Assembly (NCBI GenBank): GCA_016283275.1
Contig: JAEEMP010000038.1
Coordinates: 1 to 64,000, forward strand
Reading direction: 5' to 3'
Origin: Lachnospiraceae bacterium
GTDB lineage: Bacteria; Bacillota; Clostridia; Lachnospirales; Lachnospiraceae
DNA length: 64,000 nucleotides
Shown: one piece after another, positions 1 to 9,055 of the stretch
Layout: every line of letters begins with the position of its first letter
How positions within the stretch are numbered: position 1 is the stretch's first letter
Position numbers and translations under genes: made by a program
Notes under the pieces: generated by a model
The model's input: only the letters and a program-made list of their open reading frames with translations
What the model was told of the DNA's origin: nothing
Database searches by the model: none

Positions 1-1
1 A

Positions 2-1546
2 AGCGCCGAGGCAGTAATGCCCGGGTTCATCAATTTAAATCTTAAGGGCGATTTTCTTGCAGACTACGTAAAAGGAATGTCAAAGGCCGATAAGTTCGGC
101 ATGGAAATGCCACAAAAACAGACGATAATCGTCGATTACGGCGGACCCAATATAGCAAAAGCCCTTCACGTAGGACATCTGCGTCCCGCGATAATAGGTG
201 AGAGCATAAAGCGGATACTTCGTTTTGTGGGCCATGATGTGATCGGTGACGTTCACATGGGCGACTGGGGTACTCCCATGGGTCTTGTTATGACCGAAAT
301 AGAAGAAAGAAATCCCAGTCTTGTATATTTTGATGAAAGCTACACGGGAGAATATCCCAAGGAAGCTCCGTTTACCGTAAGAGATCTTGAAGAGATATAT
401 CCAACGGCTTCCAAAAAGAGCAAAGAAGATCCCGCGTACAAAGCGCGCGCGCTTGAGCTTACTCTTAAGCTTCAGTCGGGCGTTCCCGGTATCCGTGCAC
501 TTTGGGATCATATCATAGACCTTTCAGTAAATGATATGAAGCAGATATACAAGCGTTTAAATGTGGATTTCGATCTCTGGAACGGTGAGAGCACGGTTCA
601 GTATCTGATACCGGATATGGTCAAAGATATGAAGGATGAAGGTTATGCCTATGAGAGCGACGGTGCCTTGGTGGTCGATGTCAAAGAAGACACAGACACG
701 AAGGAAGTGCCTCCGTGCATAATCCTTAAATCCGACGGAGCAAGCCTTTACAACACAACAGACCTTGCTACGATCAAAGAACGCGTCATGAAATATGATC
801 CGAACCAGATGATATATATTACCGATAAACGTCAGGATCTTTATTTCATGCAGGTGTTCCGCTGCGCCAAAAAGACAAAGCTTGTGGGTGACGACGTAAA
901 GTTAAGCCATATCGGCTTCGGCACAATGAACGGTAAGGACGGAAAACCTTTTAAGACACGTGACGGCGGTGTTATGCGTCTTGAAATGCTCATAGATGAC
1001 ATTCAGAACAAGATGTACGAAAAGATATCCGAGAACAAGGATATGGACGAAAAAGAAGCAAAGAAGACCGCAGAGATCGTAGGACTTTCCGCACTGTTAT
1101 ACGGTGACTTATCCAATCAGGCCGTTAAGGATTATATTTTTGATATGGACAGGTTTATTTCTTTTGAAGGAAATACAGGTCCTTATATCCTTTATACGAT
1201 AGTAAGGATAAAGTCGATCCTTGATAAATATAAGGCTATGGGTGGAAAGATTGAGTCATGCGATATCGGAAAGGCAAGAAACGCTTCCGAAAAAGACCTT
1301 ATGAAGGCGCTTACGGGCTTTTCCCAGATGATCGAGTCTGCTTCCGAAGAACTTGCACCCCACAGGATCTGCGCATATATTTACGACCTTGCGAATGCGC
1401 TTAATTCTTTCTATCATGAGACAAAGATATTGACCGAGGAAGATGAAAACGCAAAGAGCGAATATATAGCATTGATAGCGCTTACGCAGAAAGTGCTTGA
1501 AACCTGTATCGATCTTTTGGGTTTTGAGGCACCCGAGAGAATGTAG
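2..1546 (+). CDS. argS: Arginyl-tRNA synthetase, 5'-truncated by window edge
   Basis: Frame is open to the window start upstream of the listed Met at 17. Class I motif VDYGGPNIAKALHVGHLR and C-terminal anticodon-binding region present; N-terminal domain outside window. Confidence 0.93.
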   Translation, partial: SAEAVMPGFINLNLKGDFLADYVKGMSKADKFGMEMPQKQTIIVDYGGPNIAKALHVGHLRPAIIGESIKRILRFVGHDVIGDVHMGDWGTPMGLVMTEIEERNPSLVYFDESYTGEYPKEAPFTVRDLEEIYPTASKKSKEDPAYKARALELTLKLQSGVPGIRALWDHIIDLSVNDMKQIYKRLNVDFDLWNGESTVQYLIPDMVKDMKDEGYAYESDGALVVDVKEDTDTKEVPPCIILKSDGASLYNTTDLATIKERVMKYDPNQMIYITDKRQDLYFMQVFRCAKKTKLVGDDVKLSHIGFGTMNGKDGKPFKTRDGGVMRLEMLIDDIQNKMYEKISENKDMDEKEAKKTAEIVGLSALLYGDLSNQAVKDYIFDMDRFISFEGNTGPYILYTIVRIKSILDKYKAMGGKIESCDIGKARNASEKDLMKALTGFSQMIESASEELAPHRICAYIYDLANALNSFYHETKILTEEDENAKSEYIALIALTQKVLETCIDLLGFEAPERM

Positions 1547-1584
1547 AAAGCTAAAGACCGCACTTTGGAGGCATTAAGAACGAT

Positions 1585-2097
1585 ATGCGAATAGGACACG
1601 GGTACGATGTACATAAACTTGCCGAGGGCAGAAAATGCATTATCGGCGGGGTTGATATACCTTTTGAAAAGGGCCTTTTGGGCCATTCCGATGCGGACGT
1701 GCTTACGCACGCCGTTATGGACGCCCTTCTTGGGGCAGCGGCGCTTGGAGATATCGGGCTTCATTTTCCCGATACCGACGAAAAGTATAAAGATGCGGAC
1801 AGTTTAAAACTCCTTGAAGAAGTCGGGAACATAATAGAGAAAAAACTTTACGTTGTGGAAAACATAGATGCCACGATACTTGCCCAGGCGCCCAAGATGC
1901 GACCTTATATCGATGAGATGAGAGCCAATATAGCCAAGGCTTTAAAGATATCCGTTGAGCTTGTAAATGTTAAGGCCACGACCGAAGAAGGACTTGGTTT
2001 TACGGGCAGCGGTGAAGGTATTGCCGCGCATGCGGTATGCCTTCTTTCATCGCTTCGCGACTCGTCCGGCTGCGGCGGCTGCCCAAGGATGAATTAG
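1585..2097 (+). CDS. ispF: 2-C-methyl-D-erythritol 2,4-cyclodiphosphate synthase
   Basis: [50 protein letters not shown] are hallmark IspF motifs. Confidence 0.95.
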   Translation: MRIGHGYDVHKLAEGRKCIIGGVDIPFEKGLLGHSDADVLTHAVMDALLGAAALGDIGLHFPDTDEKYKDADSLKLLEEVGNIIEKKLYVVENIDATILAQAPKMRPYIDEMRANIAKALKISVELVNVKATTEEGLGFTGSGEGIAAHAVCLLSSLRDSSGCGGCPRMN

Positions 2098-2194
2098 AAC
2101 AGATTTATGCTTAAAATATTGCAAAAATATCCTTGACATCGGGGCAAGTCTTTTATATACTAACATGGTCGGCGTTGAAGGCATTCGAAATTGA

Positions 2195-2267
2195 GGGGTC
2201 TTAGCTCAGCTGGGAGAGCATCTGCCTTACAAGCAGAGGGTCATAGGTTCGAGCCCTATAGGCCCCA
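2195..2267 (+). tRNA. tRNA-Val (TAC)
   Basis: Cloverleaf by eye: acceptor GGGGTCT/AGGCCCC, anticodon loop CTTACAA, TTCGAGC T-loop. Confidence 0.92.
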
Positions 2268-2281
2268 GTTAACACTAATAT

Positions 2282-2355
2282 GGCGAGATAGCTCAGTTGG
2301 CTAGAGCACGCGGTTCATACCCGCGGTGTCGAGGGTTCGAATCCCCCTCTCGCTA
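2282..2355 (+). tRNA. tRNA with CAT anticodon (elongator Met, or Ile2 if lysidine-modified)
   Basis: Acceptor GGCGAGA/TCTCGCT, anticodon loop TTCATAC, GGTTCGAATCC T-arm. Confidence 0.9.
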
Positions 2356-2363
2356 CTTAATAT

Positions 2364-2436
2364 CGGGGTGTGGCTCAGGTGGTAGAGCGCCACGTTAGGG
2401 ACGTGGAGGCCGCAAGTTCAAGTCTTGTCACTCCGA
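2364..2436 (+). tRNA. tRNA-Pro, anticodon reads AGG
   Basis: Acceptor CGGGGTG/CACTCCG (typical tRNA-Pro), D-stem GCTC/GAGC, anticodon stem CCACG/CGTGG with loop TTAGGGA, T-arm GCAAG/CTTGT, discriminator A. Confidence 0.87.
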
Positions 2437-2442
2437 CTCGGA

Positions 2443-2475
2443 AAAAGGACATTTCTAAAGAAATGTCCTTTTTTG
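2443..2475 (+). terminator. Intrinsic terminator after tRNA cluster
   Basis: AAAGGACATTTCT-AA-AGAAATGTCCTTTTTT hairpin with T-tract. Confidence 0.85.
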
Positions 2476-2734
2476 TTATCTTTTACATTCGCAGAACCGA
2501 TAAAAAAGCCGGGAGCAATCAAAAGATTACTCCCGGCCCGTGCTTTGTAACCGAACCTCCGCACAACGGGTTTCCGCAGGTTTTTTACAAGACATGCAAA
2601 TTCGTCTGATTATCCAAAACTTTGAACAATTATTAATATGAAACAACGAAAAACAAATAATTCTTTACTATGAACTTAAACTTTTCTGCAATAGAGATAG
2701 AATTATCCCGGTATTGTCTTGCACGGAAAACGTT

Positions 2735-3247
2735 TTAGATATCAATCTCAAACGTTACTGTTTGATTGTATTTGTCCAGCGCAAGCTGCATATCCATAAT
2801 CTCCTTCGAAACGCGCTCGTATTCACCTTTGACGATATCAAGATCATAGTTGATGTATCGATACTCGGGCACCGCGTTGCGTACTCCATAGTGGGGCTCT
2901 TCACGTTCCTTTGGCATATATTTTCGAAGCATATCAAGAAACTCCTTGCGCCTGTTTAACTGCGCCATCTTCACAAGGATGGTGTCGACGCTTAACCGAG
3001 AATCGCCAACCGTAACATTTGCAGTTGCGTTTGTGAGATTTATCGCGTGTTTGATGGCGGCAATTTTTATATCAATCTCCGCAATTGTCCGGTTCACAGT
3101 CGAAAAGTCATATTCGGGGATCACCGGCTCCTCGTTTACCGAAGCCACATATGTGCACGAAGAACGTTCCTTGTTTGTCCAGTAAGCCTTGTCTTCTTCA
3201 AGATTCTTTATCATTTTATTGGCTAATGCCGATGTCATTTGCTGCAT
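2735..3247 (-). CDS. Hypothetical helical protein, possibly DIP1984-like
   Basis: 170-aa ORF. Pattern ...IDIKIAAIKHAINLTNATANVTVGDSRLSVDTILVKMAQLNRRKEFLDML resembles the DIP1984 family (recollection, not searched). Overlaps the upstream XRE gene by 13 bp. Confidence 0.7.
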   Translation of the reverse strand: MQQMTSALANKMIKNLEEDKAYWTNKERSSCTYVASVNEEPVIPEYDFSTVNRTIAEIDIKIAAIKHAINLTNATANVTVGDSRLSVDTILVKMAQLNRRKEFLDMLRKYMPKEREEPHYGVRNAVPEYRYINYDLDIVKGEYERVSKEIMDMQLALDKYNQTVTFEIDI

Positions 3248-3618
3248 TCTTTTTTCCTCCTGTAATTGTTATCTTTGTTACGAGAAAAAGCATACGGCAT
3301 ATTATATCGGATGTCATTGAACCGTGAGTTTAAAAGGAAATAAAAAAGAACATCCCCGTCTATGACGAGGATGTCTTCCATTGATCTATTAAGAAGTTTG
3401 CTCAAGATTACAAGATTATCCAGACTCGGCAGAGATTTGCCGGAAATCCATTTATATACTGCCTGCGGGTTTTCAAAGCCCATAGCCGATTGGATATCTT
3501 TTACCGTGTAGCCGTTTTCATAAAGTAATCCTTTGATCCTATTACCGGTTTCTTTTTGCCGGATCGACAAATAAATTGGTTCCATATTTATCCCTCCATG
3601 TTGTATTATCCCGAACAC
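3235..3618 (-). CDS. XRE-family helix-turn-helix regulator
   Basis: GYTVKDIQSAMGFENPQAVYKWISGKSLPSLDNLVILSKLLNRSMEDIL is a typical HTH_3/Cro-CI domain; the start may be at about 3585 (MEPIYLS). Confidence 0.8.
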   Translation of the reverse strand: MFGIIQHGGINMEPIYLSIRQKETGNRIKGLLYENGYTVKDIQSAMGFENPQAVYKWISGKSLPSLDNLVILSKLLNRSMEDILVIDGDVLFYFLLNSRFNDIRYNMPYAFSRNKDNNYRRKKECSK

Positions 3619-3751
3619 ACATAAGGTAGTATTTTAATATATCATACAGATTATGTTTTGTCATTAAACCGGCAGTTTAAAATTCTAATGAAAAAACACA
3701 TATCAATCTTATGCAATATGTATGTATTCATAGGTTTTTATATTATCTGAA

Positions 3752-3779
3752 TTTACCCATGCCGGGAATCGTGTATAAT
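3752..3779 (+). promoter_or_regulatory. Putative sigma70-type promoter for 3826 gene
   Basis: TTTACC - 16 nt - TATAAT. Confidence 0.4.
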
Positions 3780-3825
3780 GTTATTGTATTTAAGGGATCA
3801 ATAAAGTTTATGGGGGTAATCGGCT

Positions 3826-4473
3826 GTGTCCGGAACAGCTCTTGATGTATTGGGGTATATTAATTACAGAAAGCGACTGACAAAGGATGGGTATAACGAA
3901 TCCACGCTTTCCAAAATAATCGATCACAGGGATGCGATCCTGTCAAAATATTCGGACTGCGATGACAGATCCGTTTATAGGACCGCAGGAATGTGCTATA
4001 CAAAAAACATGTTTTTCCCAATAGATTATGATGGCGTGGTGGTCGACTGTAACAGTGTATTTGCTGCAGCTTATAATATTTGTTATTCCAAAGGAGTCTG
4101 GAAAAAGAGAAACGAGAAGCATGCATTCTGGGTGCTTTTTACAAATGATCCGTACATTCCGGTCATGCCGATGGTATACATTCAGTCATATTCAACGTTT
4201 GAAAGGATATTCGGAAAAGAAAAGAATGAATTAAAACCGGTGATAGAAAGACTCTGCCGGAATCTTAAATATCCGATATGCACAACAGAGCATTTAAAGG
4301 AAATGATAGAGCATCAATATTCCGTGAACGGAAGCCTTAAAAAAGAATTTGTGTCAGAGCAATTGTATAATGTGGATAAGGAACTCGGTTTCTTTGATAT
4401 CAACACCATTTCTTGCGAACCGGGTGAAAAAACATTAAAGATATTGAAAGAACACGGATACGTTAACGACTGA
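3826..4473 (+). CDS. Hypothetical protein (GTG start)
   Basis: 215-aa ORF with a promoter-like sequence upstream; no family recognised. Confidence 0.65.
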   Translation: MSGTALDVLGYINYRKRLTKDGYNESTLSKIIDHRDAILSKYSDCDDRSVYRTAGMCYTKNMFFPIDYDGVVVDCNSVFAAAYNICYSKGVWKKRNEKHAFWVLFTNDPYIPVMPMVYIQSYSTFERIFGKEKNELKPVIERLCRNLKYPICTTEHLKEMIEHQYSVNGSLKKEFVSEQLYNVDKELGFFDINTISCEPGEKTLKILKEHGYVND

Positions 4474-4534
4474 CAATGTTTGATCGCCTGCATCGTCAGA
4501 AAGACAGATTTTAAACCTTAAAAGGAATGATTTC

Positions 4535-4573
4535 ATGGTTCGTAAGCTTGCAAAAGAGATAATCCCTTTTTAA
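4535..4573 (+). pseudogene. Short remnant of the 5776..6360 metallopeptidase gene
   Basis: ATG GTT CGT AAG CTT GCA AAA GAG ATA ATC CCT TTT TAA (MVRKLAKEIIPF*). A 29-nt exact match (4539-4567) to 6038-6066, read in the same frame. Confidence 0.6.
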
Positions 4574-4644
4574 TTATTCTGCGCTATAATATTTATAAAA
4601 CAATTATATCTTATATCCTATAAATGGATAAATACATATAAATT

Positions 4645-5757
4645 ATGAAAAAAACAACTATAGACTCTATTAAAAAAACAGTATTTCTTATATTTCGTTC
4701 TATTTTTAGATTGTTTTACAGAAGACATATATGGCTGATATGTGACCGAAAAAATGAAGCCGGCGATAACGGTGAAATATTTTTTGAATATCTGCAAAAC
4801 AAACCGATAAAAAGTTATTTCGCAATCAGTAAATCTTCTCCTGAATATGATCGGCTGAAACAAATAGGAAAAGTGATCGATTATGATTCCTTATTTCACA
4901 AATTTCTGTTAATTGTTTGTGATGCCCACATAAGCAGTCAGGATAATCATATGCGTAATCACATCGAAACTCCTCAGTTTTTTCTTCAGCACGGAGTTAT
5001 AAACAATGATCTTCATAATTATATCAACTCTTTCGCTCACGATAATTTATATATACATGCCTCAGCTGCACCTGAAGCAGAATCTCTGGAACATACTCCG
5101 TACAATATCAAAGAAGGGCATGTGCTTCTTACCGGAATGCCTCGTTATGATATATTGGAGAATGATCCGCAAAAGTTGATCTTATTTGCTTTTACATGGA
5201 GATCGTATTTAAATATTTCTGACTCAAAATCATTTTTTGAAAGTGATTATTTTTTTAACATAAAGAATATATTTACAGATAAAGATATCATTGAAACAGC
5301 AGAAGCAAAGGGGTATAAACTGTGTTATAAAGTGCATCCGGTATATAAAGATTTCTGTAAACGTCTGGATTTACCGAAATGTATAGAAGAATATACTGGT
5401 CCGTATAAAGATTTTTTCAAATACGGAAACTTACTTATTACCGATTATTCGTCTGTAGCATTTGATTTCGCCTATCTGCATAAACCGGTATTGTATTATC
5501 AATTTGATAAGGATGCTTTTTATCACAGTAATATAGTGGAAAAAGGTTATTTTGATGTTAATACGATGGGATTTGGTCCTGTAACAGAGACCTTTGAAAC
5601 TTTTAAGAAAGAATTCATCAATCTCATAAATAATGATTGTAAAATGGATCCTAAATATGTTGAGAGGGCAGACAATTTCTTTGCGTTTCGGGATAAAAAT
5701 AATTGTAAACGGGTATATGATGAAATCTATTCCATATTATATAAAACTGAAGTATAG
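4645..5757 (+). CDS. CDP-glycerol glycerophosphotransferase family protein
   Basis: QHGV, LLTGMPRYD, YKVHP, LLITDYSSVAFDFAYLHKPVLYYQFD motifs of the TagB/TagF family. Confidence 0.88.
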   Translation: MKKTTIDSIKKTVFLIFRSIFRLFYRRHIWLICDRKNEAGDNGEIFFEYLQNKPIKSYFAISKSSPEYDRLKQIGKVIDYDSLFHKFLLIVCDAHISSQDNHMRNHIETPQFFLQHGVINNDLHNYINSFAHDNLYIHASAAPEAESLEHTPYNIKEGHVLLTGMPRYDILENDPQKLILFAFTWRSYLNISDSKSFFESDYFFNIKNIFTDKDIIETAEAKGYKLCYKVHPVYKDFCKRLDLPKCIEEYTGPYKDFFKYGNLLITDYSSVAFDFAYLHKPVLYYQFDKDAFYHSNIVEKGYFDVNTMGFGPVTETFETFKKEFINLINNDCKMDPKYVERADNFFAFRDKNNCKRVYDEIYSILYKTEV

Positions 5758-5775
5758 CGTTCATGCTTCAGCTTT

Positions 5776-6360
5776 TTGTCACTAAAAGCCGGGGTTGTGA
5801 AATTGATTGATCTCATGGAATACACACTTATCCGCTCGGACAGGAAGAGCATAGCGATAGAACTTAAGAATTCGCAAGAGATTATAGTGCGTGCACCGAG
5901 GCGCATGCCGGATGCAAAGATAAGAGCTTTTCTGCGGGAAAAGACCGAATGGATTTTGGCCGCGCAGGAAAGATTGAGGATCCGTGAGGCTGAAAATGCG
6001 GGAAGGGAAGAATTATCCGAAAATGAGATAAAGAAGCTTCGTAAGCTTGCAAAAGAGATAATCCCTGTGCGGGTATCGCATTACGCAAATTTATTGAAAG
6101 TTACATATGGGCGTATCGCCATAAGGACCCAGAGATCAAGATGGGGCAGCTGCAGCTCAAAAGGTAATCTGAATTTTAACTGTCTTCTTATGAGGGCCCC
6201 GCTTGAGGTTATAGACAGTGTTGTGGTGCATGAACTTTGCCACCGCATAGAAATGAACCATTCAAAACGCTTTTACGACCTTGTCCACAGCGTATTTCCC
6301 GAATATGATAAGTGGCACGGCTGGCTTAAAAAGAACGGAAATTCACTTATGTATAAGTAA
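5776..6360 (+). CDS. YgjP/DUF45-type zinc metallopeptidase
   Basis: RWGSCSSKGNLNFNCLLMRAPLEVIDSVVVHELCHRIEMNHSKRFYDLV; HELCH...H zinc site. The start may instead be 5797 or 5815. Confidence 0.9.
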   Translation: MSLKAGVVKLIDLMEYTLIRSDRKSIAIELKNSQEIIVRAPRRMPDAKIRAFLREKTEWILAAQERLRIREAENAGREELSENEIKKLRKLAKEIIPVRVSHYANLLKVTYGRIAIRTQRSRWGSCSSKGNLNFNCLLMRAPLEVIDSVVVHELCHRIEMNHSKRFYDLVHSVFPEYDKWHGWLKKNGNSLMYK

Positions 6361-6369
6361 AAGGACTTA

Positions 6370-6402
6370 AAGCAACACAGATATATTGTGTTGCTTTTTT
6401 CT
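6370..6402 (+). terminator. Intrinsic terminator
   Basis: AAAGCAACACA-GATATAT-TGTGTTGCTTTTTT. Confidence 0.85.
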
Positions 6403-6463
6403 TTACACCAATCTTCAAAAACGCTAATATATTCTTAGATTCTAAGATTCTTGGGGGATCAAA

Positions 6464-7672
6464 GTGAGCAGGAAAAATCCCAAATGGATACGGACAAGAC
6501 ATAAAGTGGTAAGGAAGCTTCTTTGGCCTTACTTCTATTTGACTGCCCGCTTTAAGTATCATGCCAAGATAGTTAAGTATGACGGGCCGGATGAGCCGAT
6601 GGTCGTGCTTTTTAATCATGTCACATCATACGATCAGTTTTTTGTGAGTCTTTCATTTAAACAGCCGGTTTATTATGTGGCGATGGAAGACCTTTTTTCA
6701 AACGGTTTTCTTTCTAAATTGTTAAGCTATCTCGTAGCACCGATCCCGATAAAAAAACACTCTACGGATCTTCAGGCCCTTAAGACGATAATAAGTGTTG
6801 CAAAAGAAGGCGGGACAATTGCCATAGCTCCCGAGGGCAACAGAACCTACAGCGGCAGAACGGGACGCTTAAAATCCGGCACCATCAGCCTTATAAAGAA
6901 ACTCAATCTTCCGGTAGCATTATATAAGATAACCAACGGATACGGGGTAAAGCCCAGATGGAGCGACAGCATTCGCGACGGCCGTATGTATTGCGGAATA
7001 ACCCGTATCATAAGACCCGATGAATATAAAGATCTTTCAACGGATGAATTGTCCGAACTGGTCAAAAAAGTATTATATACCGATGAAGCCGTGGATACCG
7101 AGGCTTTTTCGGGCAAAGCAAAGGCCGAATACCTTGAAAGATGTATGTACGTCTGCCCGGATTGCGGATTATCGCGTTTTAAAAGCACCGGAGATACAGC
7201 CGAATGTCTGACCTGCTGTAAAAAGATAAAGTATTGCGATGACACTCATATCGAGGGTGTCGGTTTTGAATTTCCGTATAGATTCCTGGCAGACTGGTAT
7301 GATCATCAGGAAGCGTTTGTGAACGGACTGGATCCGGACAGTATGTGCGATAAGCCGGTTTACGAGGACCGTGTAAATGTATTCGATGTGATCCCAAAGA
7401 TAAAGAAAAGGCGCATATCAAAAGGAACTGCGCTGAAGCTGTATGGTGACAGAGTGGAGTTTGACTTAAACGGTCAAACAAAGATCTTATCGTTCGACAA
7501 GGTCATCGGTGCCGCATGCGTGGGTGATAACAGGCTTAATATGGAGCAGGACGGAAAACTGTTTCTGTTTAAAGGCGATAAACGGTTCAATCCGCTTAAA
7601 TATGTAAATTTCTACTATAGATACAATAATCTTCATAAAGGAGACGGAGATGGAAAATTTTTGGGACTTTAG
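6464..7672 (+). CDS. PlsC-type lysophospholipid acyltransferase with C-terminal extension
   Basis: NHVTSYDQFF (NHxxxxD), APEGNRTYSGRTGRLKSGTISL acyltransferase motifs; zinc-ribbon-like CPDCG...CLTCCKK. Confidence 0.85.
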   Translation: MSRKNPKWIRTRHKVVRKLLWPYFYLTARFKYHAKIVKYDGPDEPMVVLFNHVTSYDQFFVSLSFKQPVYYVAMEDLFSNGFLSKLLSYLVAPIPIKKHSTDLQALKTIISVAKEGGTIAIAPEGNRTYSGRTGRLKSGTISLIKKLNLPVALYKITNGYGVKPRWSDSIRDGRMYCGITRIIRPDEYKDLSTDELSELVKKVLYTDEAVDTEAFSGKAKAEYLERCMYVCPDCGLSRFKSTGDTAECLTCCKKIKYCDDTHIEGVGFEFPYRFLADWYDHQEAFVNGLDPDSMCDKPVYEDRVNVFDVIPKIKKRRISKGTALKLYGDRVEFDLNGQTKILSFDKVIGAACVGDNRLNMEQDGKLFLFKGDKRFNPLKYVNFYYRYNNLHKGDGDGKFLGL

Positions 7673-9032
7673 TGTATGGGGCGGTCTGGTACTTGTGGGC
7701 GCACTTTTAGGCAGTATGCTTATCGGAAATGTCATAAAAAAGCTGACTCCGGGTTTAAGATCGTCACTTATCCCGACTTCCGTTATCGGAGGCTTGCTCC
7801 TTCTGATTATTTCCGAAATATATCATGCCGTTACCGGAAGTGTTCTTTATAATACCGAGCTTTTTGGCGGTAACGGAGCGGCCCTTCTTGAGGGGATCAC
7901 ATATCACTGTCTGGCACTTGGTTTCATAGCTTCAACATTTAAGTCAAAAAGCGGAAAACTGAGCAAAAAGCGTACGACCGAGATATTTAATACGGGCGTG
8001 ACTACGGTGGCAACCTATTTGATACAGGCAATTTTCGGTTTTGGGATCACACTTGTAGCCGCAAAGATAATGGCAGATTTCTTTCCCGCAGCGGGTATCC
8101 TTCTTCCGTTCGGTTACGGTCAGGGTACCGGTCAGGCCATGAATTACGGTCAGATCTATGAGAATCAGTACGGATTTACAGGTGGGAAGAGTTTCGGGCT
8201 CACCATTGCCGCCCTTGGCTTTTTGTCTGCAAGCATAGGCGGAGTCATATATCTTAATGTCAAGAAAAGACGCGGAACACTTAAGATCGCAAGTGAAAAA
8301 AGAGATAATTACAAGGCTGAAGACATTCAATCGGAAAATGAGATCCCGATGCAGGAAAGCATAGATAAGATGACCATTCAGGTAGCGCTCGTGATCTTTG
8401 CTTATCTTATCGCTTATGGGATCATGTATGTGCTCGGGCTTTTACTTCCGGGCATGAAGGCGGTCGTATACGGATTCAATTTCCTGTTCGGTGTACTTGC
8501 TGCCGTTCTTGTGAAGTTCTGCATAAAGCATTTAAGAAGAAGCAATACGATGAAAAGGGACTATGTCAATAATTTCCTTATGACCCGTGTGAGCAACTTT
8601 TTCTTTGACCTTATGGTTGTTGCGGGCATAGCGGCCATAAGACTTGATATTCTTGAAAATTACTGGGGGCTCATTCTCATCCTTGCCGCAGTCGGAATGA
8701 TAATTACTTTCTTTTACGACAGGATGGTCGCAAAAACGCTGTTTAAGGACTACTATGAAGAGCAGTTCCTTATGATGTACGGTATGCTGACCGGTACGGC
8801 AAGTACGGGTATCATTCTTCTTCGTGAGATTGACGGAGAGTTTACCACCCCTGCAGCCGACAACATGGTATATCAGAACTTCCCCGCAATAGTATTCGGC
8901 TTCCCGATGATGCTGCTTGCGACAATGGCGCCGGTGAAGCCGCTGATCACATACGCTGTTTTTCTCGGATTTTTCATTCTGATGAATCTGATCCTTTTCA
9001 GAAGTCTTATATTTAAGCGCAGAAAAAACTAA
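7650..9032 (+). CDS. Sodium/glutamate symporter-like (GltS family) membrane protein
   Basis: Multi-TM protein with FGYGQGTGQAMNYG and GTASTGIILLREID repeat motifs typical of GltS-like proteins. Confidence 0.78.
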   Translation: MENFWDFSVWGGLVLVGALLGSMLIGNVIKKLTPGLRSSLIPTSVIGGLLLLIISEIYHAVTGSVLYNTELFGGNGAALLEGITYHCLALGFIASTFKSKSGKLSKKRTTEIFNTGVTTVATYLIQAIFGFGITLVAAKIMADFFPAAGILLPFGYGQGTGQAMNYGQIYENQYGFTGGKSFGLTIAALGFLSASIGGVIYLNVKKRRGTLKIASEKRDNYKAEDIQSENEIPMQESIDKMTIQVALVIFAYLIAYGIMYVLGLLLPGMKAVVYGFNFLFGVLAAVLVKFCIKHLRRSNTMKRDYVNNFLMTRVSNFFFDLMVVAGIAAIRLDILENYWGLILILAAVGMIITFFYDRMVAKTLFKDYYEEQFLMMYGMLTGTASTGIILLREIDGEFTTPAADNMVYQNFPAIVFGFPMMLLATMAPVKPLITYAVFLGFFILMNLILFRSLIFKRRKN

Positions 9033-9055
9033 AAATGAGCAAACGGTATAACCGG

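Noticed and set aside
2370-2609. ORF of 79 aa overlapping the third tRNA
   Set aside because: It reads through tRNA-Pro and its terminator; the protein is an artefact.
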